Below are positions 9,478 to 20,000 of a DNA stretch of 64,000 nucleotides, in pieces. The notes beneath the pieces were generated by a model, which ran no database searches, was not told the origin of the DNA, and saw only the letters and a list, made by a program, of their open reading frames with translations. The translations under genes and the position numbers were made by a program. This stretch comes from JAAYJT01 sp037446395 (GTDB lineage Bacteria > Bacteroidota > Bacteroidia > Bacteroidales > JAAYJT01), in NCBI GenBank assembly GCA_037446395.1, contig JBBIIP010000005.1, forward strand, positions 78,169 to 142,168, given 5' to 3'. Every line of letters starts with the position of its first letter. Within the stretch, counting starts at the first letter, position 1.

Positions 9478-11334
9478 ATGTCGAATAATGTAAAAAGGTT
9501 TTTATTATCGTCTTTCATCTTGTTGTTTATTGTCAGTGCTTTGCACTCCATTAATCCAAGAGTTGAGCCGCCATTCTGGTGGGCTGACATGAAAAACAGT
9601 CAACTTCAACTACTCATTTATGCCGAGGACATTTCAGCCTGTGAGGTGAAGTTCGATTGCTCCCACGCTGTTATTGATCGTCTGGTTCGCACTGCCAATC
9701 CAAATTACCTGTTTATAGACATGACTATTCTTCCTGCTATGATTCCAGGGTCATATCACATGGAATTCATTAAAAACCAACAAACTATATTCTGCTATGA
9801 ATACGAGTTCAAACCCCGGAGCGAAGGCTCGGCAAACCGAAAGGGGATTGATGCAAGTGATGCCATTTATTTGATCATGCCTGATCGTTTTGCCAATGGC
9901 AACCCTGAGAACGATAACATGCCGGGAATGCTCGAGAAAGCTGACCGCAGCAAGCCAAATGGCAGGCATGGCGGAGACCTGAGAGGAATCCAGCAAAACC
10001 TCTCATATATCCGCGATCTCGGGTTCACCTGTATTTGGATTAATCCCGTGTTCGAAAACAATATGCCCAGGTATTCATATCATGGATATGCTATCACAGA
10101 CTTCTACAAAATAGATTCACGTTTGGGAACGCTTGACGATTACTGCAACCTGATCTCTGATGCCCATTCGCAAGGATTGAAAGTCATCAAGGATATGATA
10201 TTTAATCATTGTGGCACAGAGCACTACTGGGTTAAAGATCCGCCGTCACCCGACTGGATTCATCAGTGGAAGGGGTTTACGAGAACAAATTATCGTGCAA
10301 CTACTTTTGTTGACCCCCATCGCTCAGAGTATGACTTGAGGAAAATGGTGAAAGGTTGGTTCGACACCAGTATGCCCGACCTAAACCAGTCTAATCCCTT
10401 ATTGGCTAAATATTTGATTCAGAACAGCATCTGGTGGATTGAAGTTGCCGGCCTGGATGGAATCAGAATGGACACCCAGCCATACCCCTACAAGGAATTT
10501 ATGGCTGAGTGGGCAAAAACAGTGTTAAGCGAATACCCAAATTTTTACATTGTGGGCGAGGCATGGCTAACCAAAGCCTCATTGGTGGCATATTACCAGA
10601 AAGGCGCCCTCAATCACGACGGGTATAATTCCTATCTGCCAGGTGTATTCGATTTTCCGCTGAATGGTGCTATGCTTGCAGCTTTCAACGAAAATGACGG
10701 TTGGGACAAAGGGCTGGCCAGGTTGTATGAAACCCTGACAGAAGATTTTTTGTATGCAAATCCTTTTGCATTGGTTACTTTTCTCGACAACCATGATAAA
10801 AATCGCTATTTCACTACTGTCGGCGAAGACCTTGCCAAACTCAAGATGGCGCTTTCGTTCTTAATGACCACTCGTGGAATCCCATCGGTATACTATGGAA
10901 CCGAACTGCTGATGACCGGGTGGGAACAACCTGAACATGGTGAAATCAGAAAAGATTTCCCGGGCGGATGGCCTGGCGATAAAGTCAATGCATTTACAAC
11001 TTCTGGACGTACTCCTATCCAAAATGAAATTTATGACTATTTGAAGAAATTGTTAAAAATCAGAAGCGAGCATCGTGCCCTACATTTTGGTAAACTCACA
11101 CACTTTATTCCACAAGGCGGTGTTTATGTTTATTTCAGACATCTCGAAAACGATTGTGTGATGGTAATCCTCAATAATAATAAAAGCGATGGCGAGCTTG
11201 ATCTCAGTCGCTTTCACGAAATTTTGGATTCTTATTCCAGTGCCTCTGACCTGATTACACAGGAAACCCATGCGTTAAGCAAAACATTGAGGCCAAAGGC
11301 AAAATCTGCCACCATCTATCACCTTTCCAGATAG
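9478..11334 (+). CDS. exported GH13 enzyme, neopullulanase/cyclomaltodextrinase (SusA-like)
   Basis: About 618 residues with a signal peptide (VKRFLLSSFILLFIVSALHS). The mature start INPRVEPPFWWADMKNSQLQ is typical of the cyclomaltodextrinase N-terminal beta domain of SusA-like neopullulanases. The (beta/alpha)8 barrel has the catalytic triad: D332 (GIRMDTQPY), E361 (YIVGEAW) and D440 (FLDNHD). A C-terminal beta domain follows from about 530. It would cut alpha-1,4 links of maltodextrins or cyclodextrins in the periplasm. A GTG at 9460 would add six residues, but the ATG at 9478 gives a better signal peptide. It is followed by a second GH13 gene after 45 bases. Confidence 0.92.
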   Translation: MSNNVKRFLLSSFILLFIVSALHSINPRVEPPFWWADMKNSQLQLLIYAEDISACEVKFDCSHAVIDRLVRTANPNYLFIDMTILPAMIPGSYHMEFIKNQQTIFCYEYEFKPRSEGSANRKGIDASDAIYLIMPDRFANGNPENDNMPGMLEKADRSKPNGRHGGDLRGIQQNLSYIRDLGFTCIWINPVFENNMPRYSYHGYAITDFYKIDSRLGTLDDYCNLISDAHSQGLKVIKDMIFNHCGTEHYWVKDPPSPDWIHQWKGFTRTNYRATTFVDPHRSEYDLRKMVKGWFDTSMPDLNQSNPLLAKYLIQNSIWWIEVAGLDGIRMDTQPYPYKEFMAEWAKTVLSEYPNFYIVGEAWLTKASLVAYYQKGALNHDGYNSYLPGVFDFPLNGAMLAAFNENDGWDKGLARLYETLTEDFLYANPFALVTFLDNHDKNRYFTTVGEDLAKLKMALSFLMTTRGIPSVYYGTELLMTGWEQPEHGEIRKDFPGGWPGDKVNAFTTSGRTPIQNEIYDYLKKLLKIRSEHRALHFGKLTHFIPQGGVYVYFRHLENDCVMVILNNNKSDGELDLSRFHEILDSYSSASDLITQETHALSKTLRPKAKSATIYHLSR

Positions 11335-11379
11335 TTATAACCCTTTAGCGCAACGCGACTAACATTAATTATATCATTT

Positions 11380-13764
11380 ATGAATAGAGCAATTTGGTTT
11401 TTGTTGGCCAGTATCCTGATACTGAATAGCTGTTCGAAAAAAAACAAATCGGATATTTTTCCTGTAAATAGTCAAATAGTCGGGCTGGCTGCGCCTTTTC
11501 GATTGCAAGGCACCCATTCGGTGATGACACTTAGCGATTATTTTCTAGAACCAAACAAAATAGATTCTATTTCGGGGCATGAAGATTTTGAATACTATCT
11601 TGACAAGGAAAACAATCAATTGATAATCAACCTTGAAAAAGATGAAATTCCATATTTGAGCGAGATGAAAGTATGGATGGGTAAGGCAAAATACTCCCTG
11701 CTCCTTCAGCGTTCCCGCAAAATTATGTTTACGTTTGAATTTGACCCGAAAGGCAAAATTTACCGCGATGTAAGGATTGCCGGTGAAATGAATGCCTGGA
11801 GCCGCACGAATACACCTCTTGATTTTCATGAAGGAAAATGGCAAGCAAAACTTGAACTAAACCCGGGGCGATATCAATACATCCTGGTTCTTGATGGCCA
11901 GGAAAAGGCAGACCCAAATAATCCTGAAATTGCAGATAACAACCAAGGGGGTTTCAATTCTGTGATTACGGTTGGGAAAGTTGAGTTTGAAAGCTGCCCG
12001 CGTTTAATTCCAGGTTCAGCCACAGATGATAAAATAGTTATTGAATTTGAAAACCATCCAGAAAGAGTATTTATTTTCTGGCAAAATTATCGTCTTCCGG
12101 TTGGTTTCATAACCCGTAGCGACACCAAGCTCACCATCACCATTCCGGAACAAGCCAAAAAGTTAGATCGTTCATTTATCCGAATCTGGTCCTACAACAA
12201 ATCAGGTGTTTCAAACGACTTGCTTATCCCACTTGCAAAAGACAGAGTTATAAAAACAGCAAGCGAACTCACCCGCAGCGACAAAGAAGCTGCGATTTTA
12301 TATTTTATTATGGTTGACCGTTTCAATAACGGAAATGCATCAAACGATCAGAAAATTAAGGATGACGATATTCTGCCTCCTGCCAATTACTGGGGCGGCG
12401 ACATAGCCGGCATCAAAAATAAGATTGAAGAAGGCTATTTCGATGAACTGGGCGTAAACGCCATCTGGCTCTCCCCTATTTCGCAAAATCCAACTACAGG
12501 ATATGTAGAATACCCTCATCCCCACAGAAAATATTCCGGATATCATGGCTACTGGCCTGTAACCCTGACAACGATTGATCATCGTTTTGGAACGCCTGCC
12601 GAAATGCATGCGATGGTAGGAGCGGCTCACCTGCATGGAATGAATATTCTGCTTGATTTTGTTTCGAACCATGTGCACGAAGAAAATCAACTCATTAAAG
12701 ACCATCCCGATTGGGCCACGCAACAAATCCTACCCGATGGCCGAAAGAATATCCGCTTGTGGGATGAACAGCGGCTTACAACCTGGTTTGATACGTTCTT
12801 GCCCAGCCTTGATTTCAGCAACCCCGCTGTGGTTAATACTATCTCTGATTCAGCCATTTACTGGATAACAGAATATGATCTGGATGGTTTCAGGCATGAT
12901 GCAACCAAGCATGTGCCTGAAATTTTCTGGCGCACACTCACGCAAAAACTTAAACAAAAAGTAGTTCACGGGCAAGGCAAAAGATTATATCAGATTGGTG
13001 AAACCTTTGGCAGCCGCGAGCTGATAGGCAGTTATGTTTCGACCGGGCTTCTCGATGGTCAATTTGATTTTAACCTTTATTTTGATGCCCGCAGTGTGTT
13101 TGCCCTTGATAGTGAAAGCTTTCGTCGGATGAGCCAATCCCTTACTGAAACTTTTTCATATTATGGCAACAATCATCTGATGGGAAACATTACCGGAAAT
13201 CATGATTTACCGCGCTTTATCTCTTTTGCCGGTGGCGGGCTTAAGTTTGGAGAAGACGAAAAGGCTGCAGCCTGGTATCGTAAAGTAATGGTTGATAATC
13301 CAATAGGGTATCAAAAACTATCTGCCCTTACAGCTTTTATAATGACTATACCCGGTGTACCGGTAATTTATTATGGCGATGAAATCGGCCTGCCCGGTGC
13401 CGGCGATCCTGATAGTCGCCGACCCATGAAATTTGAAAATCTTAATTCCCACGAAACACAAACAAAATCAACTGCATCAAAGCTGGCTAACCTTCGAAAA
13501 AATCATCTCTCTCTTATCTATGGCGATTTTAAGATATTACACCTTACTGACGACACATGGGTATATAGTCGCCGGTATTTTGACGAAATGACAATCGTGG
13601 CCTTTAACAAAAGCCCCCAGGAAAGCACCCTTGAGTTTGAAATACCTGAAGCGTTTGCCAACCATTCTTTTAATTGCAAATTTAATTCCCTCCACCAGCA
13701 AAAAGGCCGGATTATCAGTATCACACTTCCACCATATGGGTTTGAAGTGATGGGCAATTATTAA
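11380..13764 (+). CDS. GH13 alpha-amylase lipoprotein with CBM48-like domain
   Basis: A 794-residue exported glycoside hydrolase. The N-terminus ends in a lipobox (LNSC, C18), so the protein is probably lipid-anchored in the envelope, possibly at the cell surface. An extra N-terminal beta region is followed by a CBM48/AMPK-type glycogen-binding domain at about 125-195 (VRIAGEMNAWS, YQYILVLDG). The catalytic barrel has D507 (GFRHDATKH), E541 (QIGETFG) and D609 (ITGNHDL). It likely attacks starch or glycogen first and feeds the periplasmic enzyme encoded just upstream. It is the last gene of the operon; a new promoter candidate follows before the next gene. Confidence 0.92.
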   Translation: MNRAIWFLLASILILNSCSKKNKSDIFPVNSQIVGLAAPFRLQGTHSVMTLSDYFLEPNKIDSISGHEDFEYYLDKENNQLIINLEKDEIPYLSEMKVWMGKAKYSLLLQRSRKIMFTFEFDPKGKIYRDVRIAGEMNAWSRTNTPLDFHEGKWQAKLELNPGRYQYILVLDGQEKADPNNPEIADNNQGGFNSVITVGKVEFESCPRLIPGSATDDKIVIEFENHPERVFIFWQNYRLPVGFITRSDTKLTITIPEQAKKLDRSFIRIWSYNKSGVSNDLLIPLAKDRVIKTASELTRSDKEAAILYFIMVDRFNNGNASNDQKIKDDDILPPANYWGGDIAGIKNKIEEGYFDELGVNAIWLSPISQNPTTGYVEYPHPHRKYSGYHGYWPVTLTTIDHRFGTPAEMHAMVGAAHLHGMNILLDFVSNHVHEENQLIKDHPDWATQQILPDGRKNIRLWDEQRLTTWFDTFLPSLDFSNPAVVNTISDSAIYWITEYDLDGFRHDATKHVPEIFWRTLTQKLKQKVVHGQGKRLYQIGETFGSRELIGSYVSTGLLDGQFDFNLYFDARSVFALDSESFRRMSQSLTETFSYYGNNHLMGNITGNHDLPRFISFAGGGLKFGEDEKAAAWYRKVMVDNPIGYQKLSALTAFIMTIPGVPVIYYGDEIGLPGAGDPDSRRPMKFENLNSHETQTKSTASKLANLRKNHLSLIYGDFKILHLTDDTWVYSRRYFDEMTIVAFNKSPQESTLEFEIPEAFANHSFNCKFNSLHQQKGRIISITLPPYGFEVMGNY

Positions 13765-13850
13765 ACAAAGAAGAAAAGACAAGTTCTTAAACCGGATTTT
13801 ACCCAAGAAACAAATTACTCTGGTGCAAAAGCGAGTATTTTTTTGATGAC

Positions 13851-13883
13851 TTTGCCTCTGAATAGAAAATATTTCGAACTTTG
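13851..13883 (+). promoter_or_regulatory. candidate promoter for the HD hydrolase/nitroreductase pair
   Basis: TTTG at 13851-13854, a 21-base spacer, then GAACTTTG at 13876-13883 (7 of 8 positions of TAnnTTTG). The implied start near 13890 lies before the ATG at 13923 and separates the pair from the upstream sugar operon. Confidence 0.4.
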
Positions 13884-13922
13884 CTAATGCACTAAAACAA
13901 TGGTGTATTGCACTCGACGGCT

Positions 13923-14528
13923 ATGAATGATCTGGAAATTCTCAAGAATCTGGTTTTGGCGCCTTACCTTCTCAAAGCAATGGCGCTTATAAATATCAGC
14001 CGGCGGGTGGGCGGTAACCAATTTCGCCATTCATTTGCCACCCTTGGCATTTTGTTCGATTACCATGTGATAAACGATCCGGTATTACTCAAAGCCTCCT
14101 TATTGCATGATCTTTTTGAAGAGCTCCCCGAAATTCAAATTGATGAAGTGAGATGGATTGATGAAGATGGCCCTAAGGTTGTAGAGTTAGTACTTGAAAA
14201 TACACGGCATAAAGACGAAACCAAAGCCCAGTATCTGCAACGCATTCGCGATCATTGTTCGATTAATGCAAAGCTTCTGAAGTGCGCCGATCGCATCAGC
14301 AATCTTACTGATTTAAACCGTGATTCCTCAGATCCCAAAAAAATTGAAGCTTATTTGAAGCAAACCGAAGAATACATTATTCCGATGGCCAAAGAAGTGA
14401 ATCCATTCATGGAGATCGAGCTAAAAGATTTGGTGGCGCGCAGAAGAATTTTATTAAGAAACTCCAATCGCCAATTGATCAGAATTTCAGAATATTTGAA
14501 TAATAAACTAATGAGAAAAAAGAAATGA
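13923..14528 (+). CDS. HD-domain phosphohydrolase, SpoT/MESH1-like hydrolase fold
   Basis: A 201-residue all-helical protein. It carries the metal-binding set of HD hydrolases of the RelA/SpoT type: QFRHSFATLG (His near 36), ASLLHDLFEELP (His-Asp near 61) and KLLKCADRISNL (Asp near 119). The spacing resembles the (p)ppGpp hydrolase domain, but no synthetase, TGS or ACT domain is present, so it could be a small alarmone hydrolase or act on another nucleotide. The usual Glu-Asp pair after HD appears here as Glu-Glu. A TTG at 13908 is a possible longer start, but the ATG fits better. Its stop overlaps the start of the next gene by 4 bases. Confidence 0.7.
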   Translation: MNDLEILKNLVLAPYLLKAMALINISRRVGGNQFRHSFATLGILFDYHVINDPVLLKASLLHDLFEELPEIQIDEVRWIDEDGPKVVELVLENTRHKDETKAQYLQRIRDHCSINAKLLKCADRISNLTDLNRDSSDPKKIEAYLKQTEEYIIPMAKEVNPFMEIELKDLVARRRILLRNSNRQLIRISEYLNNKLMRKKK

Positions 14529-15160
14529 AAAAGTATTTCGTTGTTACAATTTTGATGGTATTTGCGGTTCAGGCCATGGCCCAGCAGCAGTTTATTAGCC
14601 TTCCTGAACCACAGAAATCAGGGGGAATGCCATTAATGGATGCACTAAATGCCAGGCAAACGGTAAGAGCTTTCTCGCCACAGGAAATTGACTCCCAAAC
14701 CCTATCGAACCTTTTATGGGCCGGATTTGGGTACAACCGCCGTGAAGAAAAAAAGCGTACCGCCCCTACCTCGACGAATCGCCAGGAGATTGAAATCTAT
14801 TTGGCTATGGCCTCAGGGTTATTCCATTACAATGCTTGGGATAACACCCTTGAAAAAATTCACGACCGTGATATCCGTGCAACAACAGGCCGACAAGACT
14901 GGGTGGCCACCGCACCCCTTAACCTGATATTTGTGGCTGATCAAAAAAAATTATCCAATCCGGAGAATGAATATCAACAGCGGGCATCCTATGCCAATTG
15001 CGGGTTCATCTCTCAAAATGTATACTTGTATTGTGCCTCTGCAGGCCTTGGGTCGGTGGTGCGGGCATCGTTTAGCGAGCCTGATCTAAAGGAAGCAATG
15101 GGATTGGATGGAACCAAGAAGGTTATTTTATGCCATACAGTAGGTTACCCTAAAAAATAA
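14525..15160 (+). CDS. exported SagB/nitroreductase-family FMN oxidoreductase
   Basis: A 211-residue nitroreductase-fold protein with an N-terminal signal sequence (KYFVVTILMVFAVQAMAQ). Family features are ALNARQTVRAFSPQEID (FMN-phosphate binding Arg) near 40-56, LLWAGFGYNR near 63-72, a central ATAPLNLIFVAD segment, and C-terminal CASAGLGSVVRASF. Enzymes of this fold use FMN and NAD(P)H to reduce nitro compounds or quinones, or oxidise thiazoline rings. The physiological substrate is not evident. An exported member without cytoplasmic NAD(P)H is odd. Its ATG overlaps the stop of the HD hydrolase gene (ATGA), so the two are translationally coupled. Confidence 0.82.
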   Translation: MKKYFVVTILMVFAVQAMAQQQFISLPEPQKSGGMPLMDALNARQTVRAFSPQEIDSQTLSNLLWAGFGYNRREEKKRTAPTSTNRQEIEIYLAMASGLFHYNAWDNTLEKIHDRDIRATTGRQDWVATAPLNLIFVADQKKLSNPENEYQQRASYANCGFISQNVYLYCASAGLGSVVRASFSEPDLKEAMGLDGTKKVILCHTVGYPKK

Positions 15161-15186
15161 CCTTCGGCCATCGTTCGGGCTGACTG

Positions 15187-16923
15187 TTAAAAAGAATAGA
15201 TCAAAGCGCTGTGAGGATTCAGGCTCAGAGGTATTCCGTCGTCAATGGCTTGTGCGACTGTAAATACCACCTGATCGTATCCCCAGAGAAGTTCATGTGC
15301 CGTAAACCTGCTTTTTCTATTGATTTCTAATATAGACTCAGAAGATTTCTGGATGATGTCGAAAGCGTGCTGAGGAATATGAACCCGTATGTCATTTTGA
15401 TCCTTGTTGCTGAAATTGAGCACAATAAGCAAGCATTCGTCTGCAGTAAACCTTAGGTAGGCATACAAACACTTCTGGTCTATCAACTCCTGGTTTACCC
15501 ACATCAGGTCATATAGTTCGCCTTGATAAAAGGGCTCGTGTTCATGGCATAATTCAAACAGTTTTCTGTAAAATTGTCTGAGCTTGTGCTGCCAGGGTTC
15601 CAGCAACCCTCCATCGAAAGAACCTTCGTTCATCCATTTTTGATGCTCAGGAACATGGTAGTAGTCGAATAAGGTTGTGCGGCCATCGTCGCCACTATAA
15701 CCTGATCTTCCTAGTGCCGGTTCGCCGACTTCCTGGCCAAAATATATCATTAGAGGCCCGTTGTTCAAGGTTGCAGCGGCCACCATGGCCGGAACAGCTT
15801 TTAGGGGGTTTCCTCCAAAGTGTTTGGAGGCAATTCGTTGCTCGTCATGATTTTCCAAAAACCTTAGCATATGGTCGTCCAAGCCATCAAGATTTTGCCA
15901 TGACAAGGAAATATCGGCAGCCGGACGGGTGCTTTGTATTACCTCACGGAGTGTTTCATACAGCCCAACTTTATCATATAAGTAATCAAATTGCCCCTGA
16001 GCGATGTAGCGGCGATAATGCTGGGGTTCATAAATCTCGGCAATAAACAGCAGCGAAGGATAAGAGCGTTTTACAACAGGAATTAACCAGCCCCAAAATT
16101 CAGGAGGAACCATTCCGGCCATGTCGCATCGAAATCCATCCACCCCTTTTTCTGCCCAGAATAAAATAATTTCCCGCATACGATCCCAGGTGGATGGAAC
16201 CGGATCGAAACAATACTTATGATCAGCCAGGTAGTCAATTCCATAATTTAGTTTTATAGTATCATACCAATCTTCTTTTGCAGGGTTGGCCACAAAGCAA
16301 TCATTTCCGGTGGCTTTTGCCGGAAACTCTGTATAGCCTTCCCACAATTCACCCGGAAGAGGCTTCATATCAGCCGGTATGGCATCTTCGGGCACCACAA
16401 ATTGCCGGTCGCATAAATAGAAGAAGTTATTCTGCGGACAAAACCCCTGCGATGTAATATCGTCCTTTCCTAAAATATTAATGCCCGGTGGCGAGCATTT
16501 TCCGTGATATTCGCGGGCGACATGGTTGGGCACAAAGTCAATAACCACCTTCAGGCCAGCATGGTGCGTGCGCTCGATTAGATGCGCAAATTCATCCATG
16601 CGCATGTTGATTTCTTCTGCAAGATCCGGATCAACATCAAAATAATCGGTGATGGCATAAGGCGAACCTGCCCTTCCTTTAACTATTTCTGCATGGCTCT
16701 GTGGTAACCCGCAAACACGGTAATCAGTAGTTTTTGCATGGGCAATAATCCCGGTAAACCAAAGATGCGTAATGCCAAGATGCTTCAGGGAGTTTAATGC
16801 ATTTACATTGATATCGTTGAATTTCCCACAGCCATTCTCATGAATTGAACCAAATAATTTGGTGTTTTTGTTTTTATTGCCAAACAGCCTGACCAGGAGT
16901 TGATATAGGATAATTTTTTTCAC
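15187..16923 (-). CDS. cytoplasmic GH13 alpha-amylase family enzyme
   Basis: A 578-residue GH13 protein with no signal peptide, so it should be intracellular. The barrel shows KVVIDFVPNHVA near 125-136, the nucleophile D267 in GFRCDMAGM, the acid/base E296 in FIAEIYEP, and D360 in RFLENHDEQR. A C-terminal beta domain follows. The substrate is probably maltodextrin or stored glycogen, complementing malQ. The start is a GTG at 16923; no closer ATG fits the family's N-terminus. It is convergent with the nitroreductase gene (26 bases between the stops), so it is not part of the plus-strand sugar operon. Confidence 0.9.
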   Translation of the reverse strand: MKKIILYQLLVRLFGNKNKNTKLFGSIHENGCGKFNDINVNALNSLKHLGITHLWFTGIIAHAKTTDYRVCGLPQSHAEIVKGRAGSPYAITDYFDVDPDLAEEINMRMDEFAHLIERTHHAGLKVVIDFVPNHVAREYHGKCSPPGINILGKDDITSQGFCPQNNFFYLCDRQFVVPEDAIPADMKPLPGELWEGYTEFPAKATGNDCFVANPAKEDWYDTIKLNYGIDYLADHKYCFDPVPSTWDRMREIILFWAEKGVDGFRCDMAGMVPPEFWGWLIPVVKRSYPSLLFIAEIYEPQHYRRYIAQGQFDYLYDKVGLYETLREVIQSTRPAADISLSWQNLDGLDDHMLRFLENHDEQRIASKHFGGNPLKAVPAMVAAATLNNGPLMIYFGQEVGEPALGRSGYSGDDGRTTLFDYYHVPEHQKWMNEGSFDGGLLEPWQHKLRQFYRKLFELCHEHEPFYQGELYDLMWVNQELIDQKCLYAYLRFTADECLLIVLNFSNKDQNDIRVHIPQHAFDIIQKSSESILEINRKSRFTAHELLWGYDQVVFTVAQAIDDGIPLSLNPHSALIYSF

Positions 16924-17024
16924 TTGTTACTCTATGAGGTGAGGTGCAATGAGAAAACAAACCAACATCGCAGGCCGGTTATTATTTGCTTTATTATTTG
17001 CGCAAGTCTCCCTGCTTCAGCAAA

Positions 17025-20000
17025 CTAAGATTTTTCAAAAACTGAAAGATTTTCACCAAACTCTACTTCTACCATTTTATAAATTGAATCGCAGCCGTGT
17101 TCATACATCCGGTTGGTGTTGTCCTTGTCAGTGTATCGAAATGCGTACGGTTTAGTATCAGTAACCTCCGGCAGTATTCCAAACATTTCAGTTAAGGCAT
17201 CTGCTGGTGAGGAGATTCCGATCAAACCAAATTTTTCGAGCAGCGATGTCAATTGTTTCCACGAAGGCTGTTTAACTTTTGAAGGAATCAGTGCATCGAA
17301 ATGCTGAATCACTTTTTGGGTATTCGTAAAAGTACCTCCGGTTTCGAACGGGAAGGTCGCAGGCATAATTAAATGCGCTTTTTGTGCCGTAGGCGTCAGG
17401 AAGTAGTCCTGCACCACCACAAAATCAGCTCTGCTGAGGTATTTGATCGTGTTTTCTGAATTTAAGGCGCAACCTATCGGGTCTTCGCCAAAAATAAAGA
17501 CGTTTTTATGTTTTCCTTTTTCAATGGTTCCAAAATTACAAGAATGGTTTTCGGGCAGTGAGAGAATTCCCCACAGCGCTGCCAAGGCCTGGCGATAATC
17601 GGGTTTTTTGATGCTGACAGTTCCTGGGCCGAGCATTGGATGTATGCCCATGTCAATCAAGCCCTGGCTGTTATTTTTTTCTTTCAGCGAGAGCAGCCCA
17701 TTGGATGTTTTTCCGAGCTTTCCGGTAATCATGGCGAGATTAAAAAGTTCCTGGCATGCGCGACCCGAAAGTTCCTTCTCCGAAAAGACGATTACAACAT
17801 TGAGTTCATTGTTGTAATCAATTGCCCATTTAATCAGGGTGTTATGATCTAAAACACCGGCTTCTCTTGTGAGTTGATCGAAATCTTCGGCAAGCAACAT
17901 TTTTTTATAGTCTTCAAATCCAGTGCAATTATCATTAATGAACCAGCTGTTTTCCAGATTCAGGCTCAACAGGTAATGGTTTACAGCCTTTAGAAAATGA
18001 TAATACGATTTGATTTTGAAAAGACGATCAGCCTTGTGAGCCATGCTGCTCTTGGGATGTGTGGTGATTACCTCAACAGCAGCACCTTTGCGATAGCGAA
18101 TATTGTTAATCATAAAACCCGCAACTGCATTGTCTTTATTGATCTCCGAGCCCAGAAGAACAAACCTGCTCACCCCTTCCAACTGATCAAAAGGCACATT
18201 GGCTGATGAGTTGAAGGTATAGCCGCTTCCTCTGCCCATATAGTGGAAGCTGGTGATATTATTTGTTTTAACGGCTGCCCGTGCCAGTTTTTGTATCAGA
18301 TACAGTTCTTCGTTACTAAGCCTGGCTCCGGCAAAGAAAATGTTCTCGTCGGGGCTTGCGGATTGAATGTGGTCGGCTATCAGGTTGTATGCTTCGTCGA
18401 ATGAAATGAGTTCAAAGTGTCCATTTTTTCTAATCATTGGCTGGGTAATACGGCTTGTTTTGTTCATCACCCTATAGCCAAACTTTGCAAACCGGCAAAG
18501 GTTGCCATCTTTATTCACCAGTCCATTCCTGCCTGTAACCTTCATCACGAACCCATCCCGATGTTCATATTGTATGCTGCACCCAATGGAACAAAAAGCA
18601 CAAACAGCTTCCGCTTTGGTTGTTCGGACCGGTCCTGGTTTAAAAGGAACATTTTCTGTAATTGCCCCGGTTGGGCAGGCCGAAATGCACAAACCACAAG
18701 ATTCGCAAGTGGTTTGTTGCAAGGGCAGTTCCATGCTTGGAGCAACGAATGTTTCGAACCCGCGGTTAACCAAGCCCAGAGCTGATGCTCCCACTACCTG
18801 TTGGCAAATTCGGATACAGCGGGAGCAAAGAATGCATTTGTTGTTATCTATTTCAATATAAGGGTGCCTGAAGTCAATATCATAGTTTTTAAACTCCCCT
18901 TCATAGATTTTTTGCCCGGCATTATATTCGGTGCATAATGCCTTAAGGTCGCAGGTAAAGTATTCGCTGCATCCACATTCGAGACATCTGTGGCTTTCGT
19001 TTTTAGCCACTTCATCATTTTCATAACCAAGCTCAACTTCATTAAAATTATCCCGATTGGCGGCTGCAAGCGTGGGCATTTCGTGCCGGGCCTGATGCAT
19101 ATATTTTCCGGTGTAATCTTCGGTGTTTTGTTCTTTAAAGTTTTCTTTTTTACTTAAAAATTCTTTTGGTTTTGGATTTATCGGCAATCCTGTCAGGAAC
19201 TGATGGCAACTGGCTGCTGCTGTTCTGGCTTGTGCGATGGCTTCGATAAGTGTTGCCGGCCCGGTAACACCATCGCCAGCAGCAAATACTGAAGGAATGC
19301 CAGTTTGAAGGGTGTATTTATCGGCTTCAATATCTCCCCATTTATTCACGCTAAGTTGACCGTCTTCGCAATGACCGTTAATATCCTCCAGAAAGTTAAC
19401 CTCTGTCTTTTGGCCAATAGCAGCCAACATAAAATCGAGTTCAATATCAAAATCTGAACCCTCAACCGGAACAGGTCTTTGGCGGCCTGAGGCATCCGGT
19501 TCTCCAAGTTCCATGCGCAGACAGGTTACAGATTTCAGGTTGCCGTGATCATCCTTATTGATTCGCTTGGGGTTTGTGAGAAACAAATATTCAACCCCTT
19601 CGAGCTTCGATTCATGAATTTCGATTGGGTTTGCCGGCATTTCTTTTTCGGTGCGGCGGTAAATCACATAAACTTTTTTAGCACCACACCGGATAGAAGT
19701 CCGGCAGCAGTCCATGGCGGTGTTTCCGCCTCCCACCACAGCCACTGTCTTACTGCTGAAATCAATTTTTTCGCCGGTAAGTTCCATTTTCTTGAGGAAA
19801 TCTATGCCCGAAAGTACATTTCCTGCATCGTCGCCTTCGCAGCCAACACGGGTACCTTTTTGTGATCCAATTGCAAGAATCAAGGCATCATGGGATTGCT
19901 TTAATGTTTTATAACTCACGTTCTTGCCCAGTCTTTGGTTGAAATGAATTCGTGCTCCCATTTCGATGATGTTATCAATCTCTTTCTGCAAAAGGTCGTT

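Noticed and set aside
18417..18861. Plus-strand frames opposite the large redox subunit (and a similar one at 836-1369 opposite infB)
   Set aside because: They lie entirely antisense to clear genes and their translations look like low-complexity shadow sequence.
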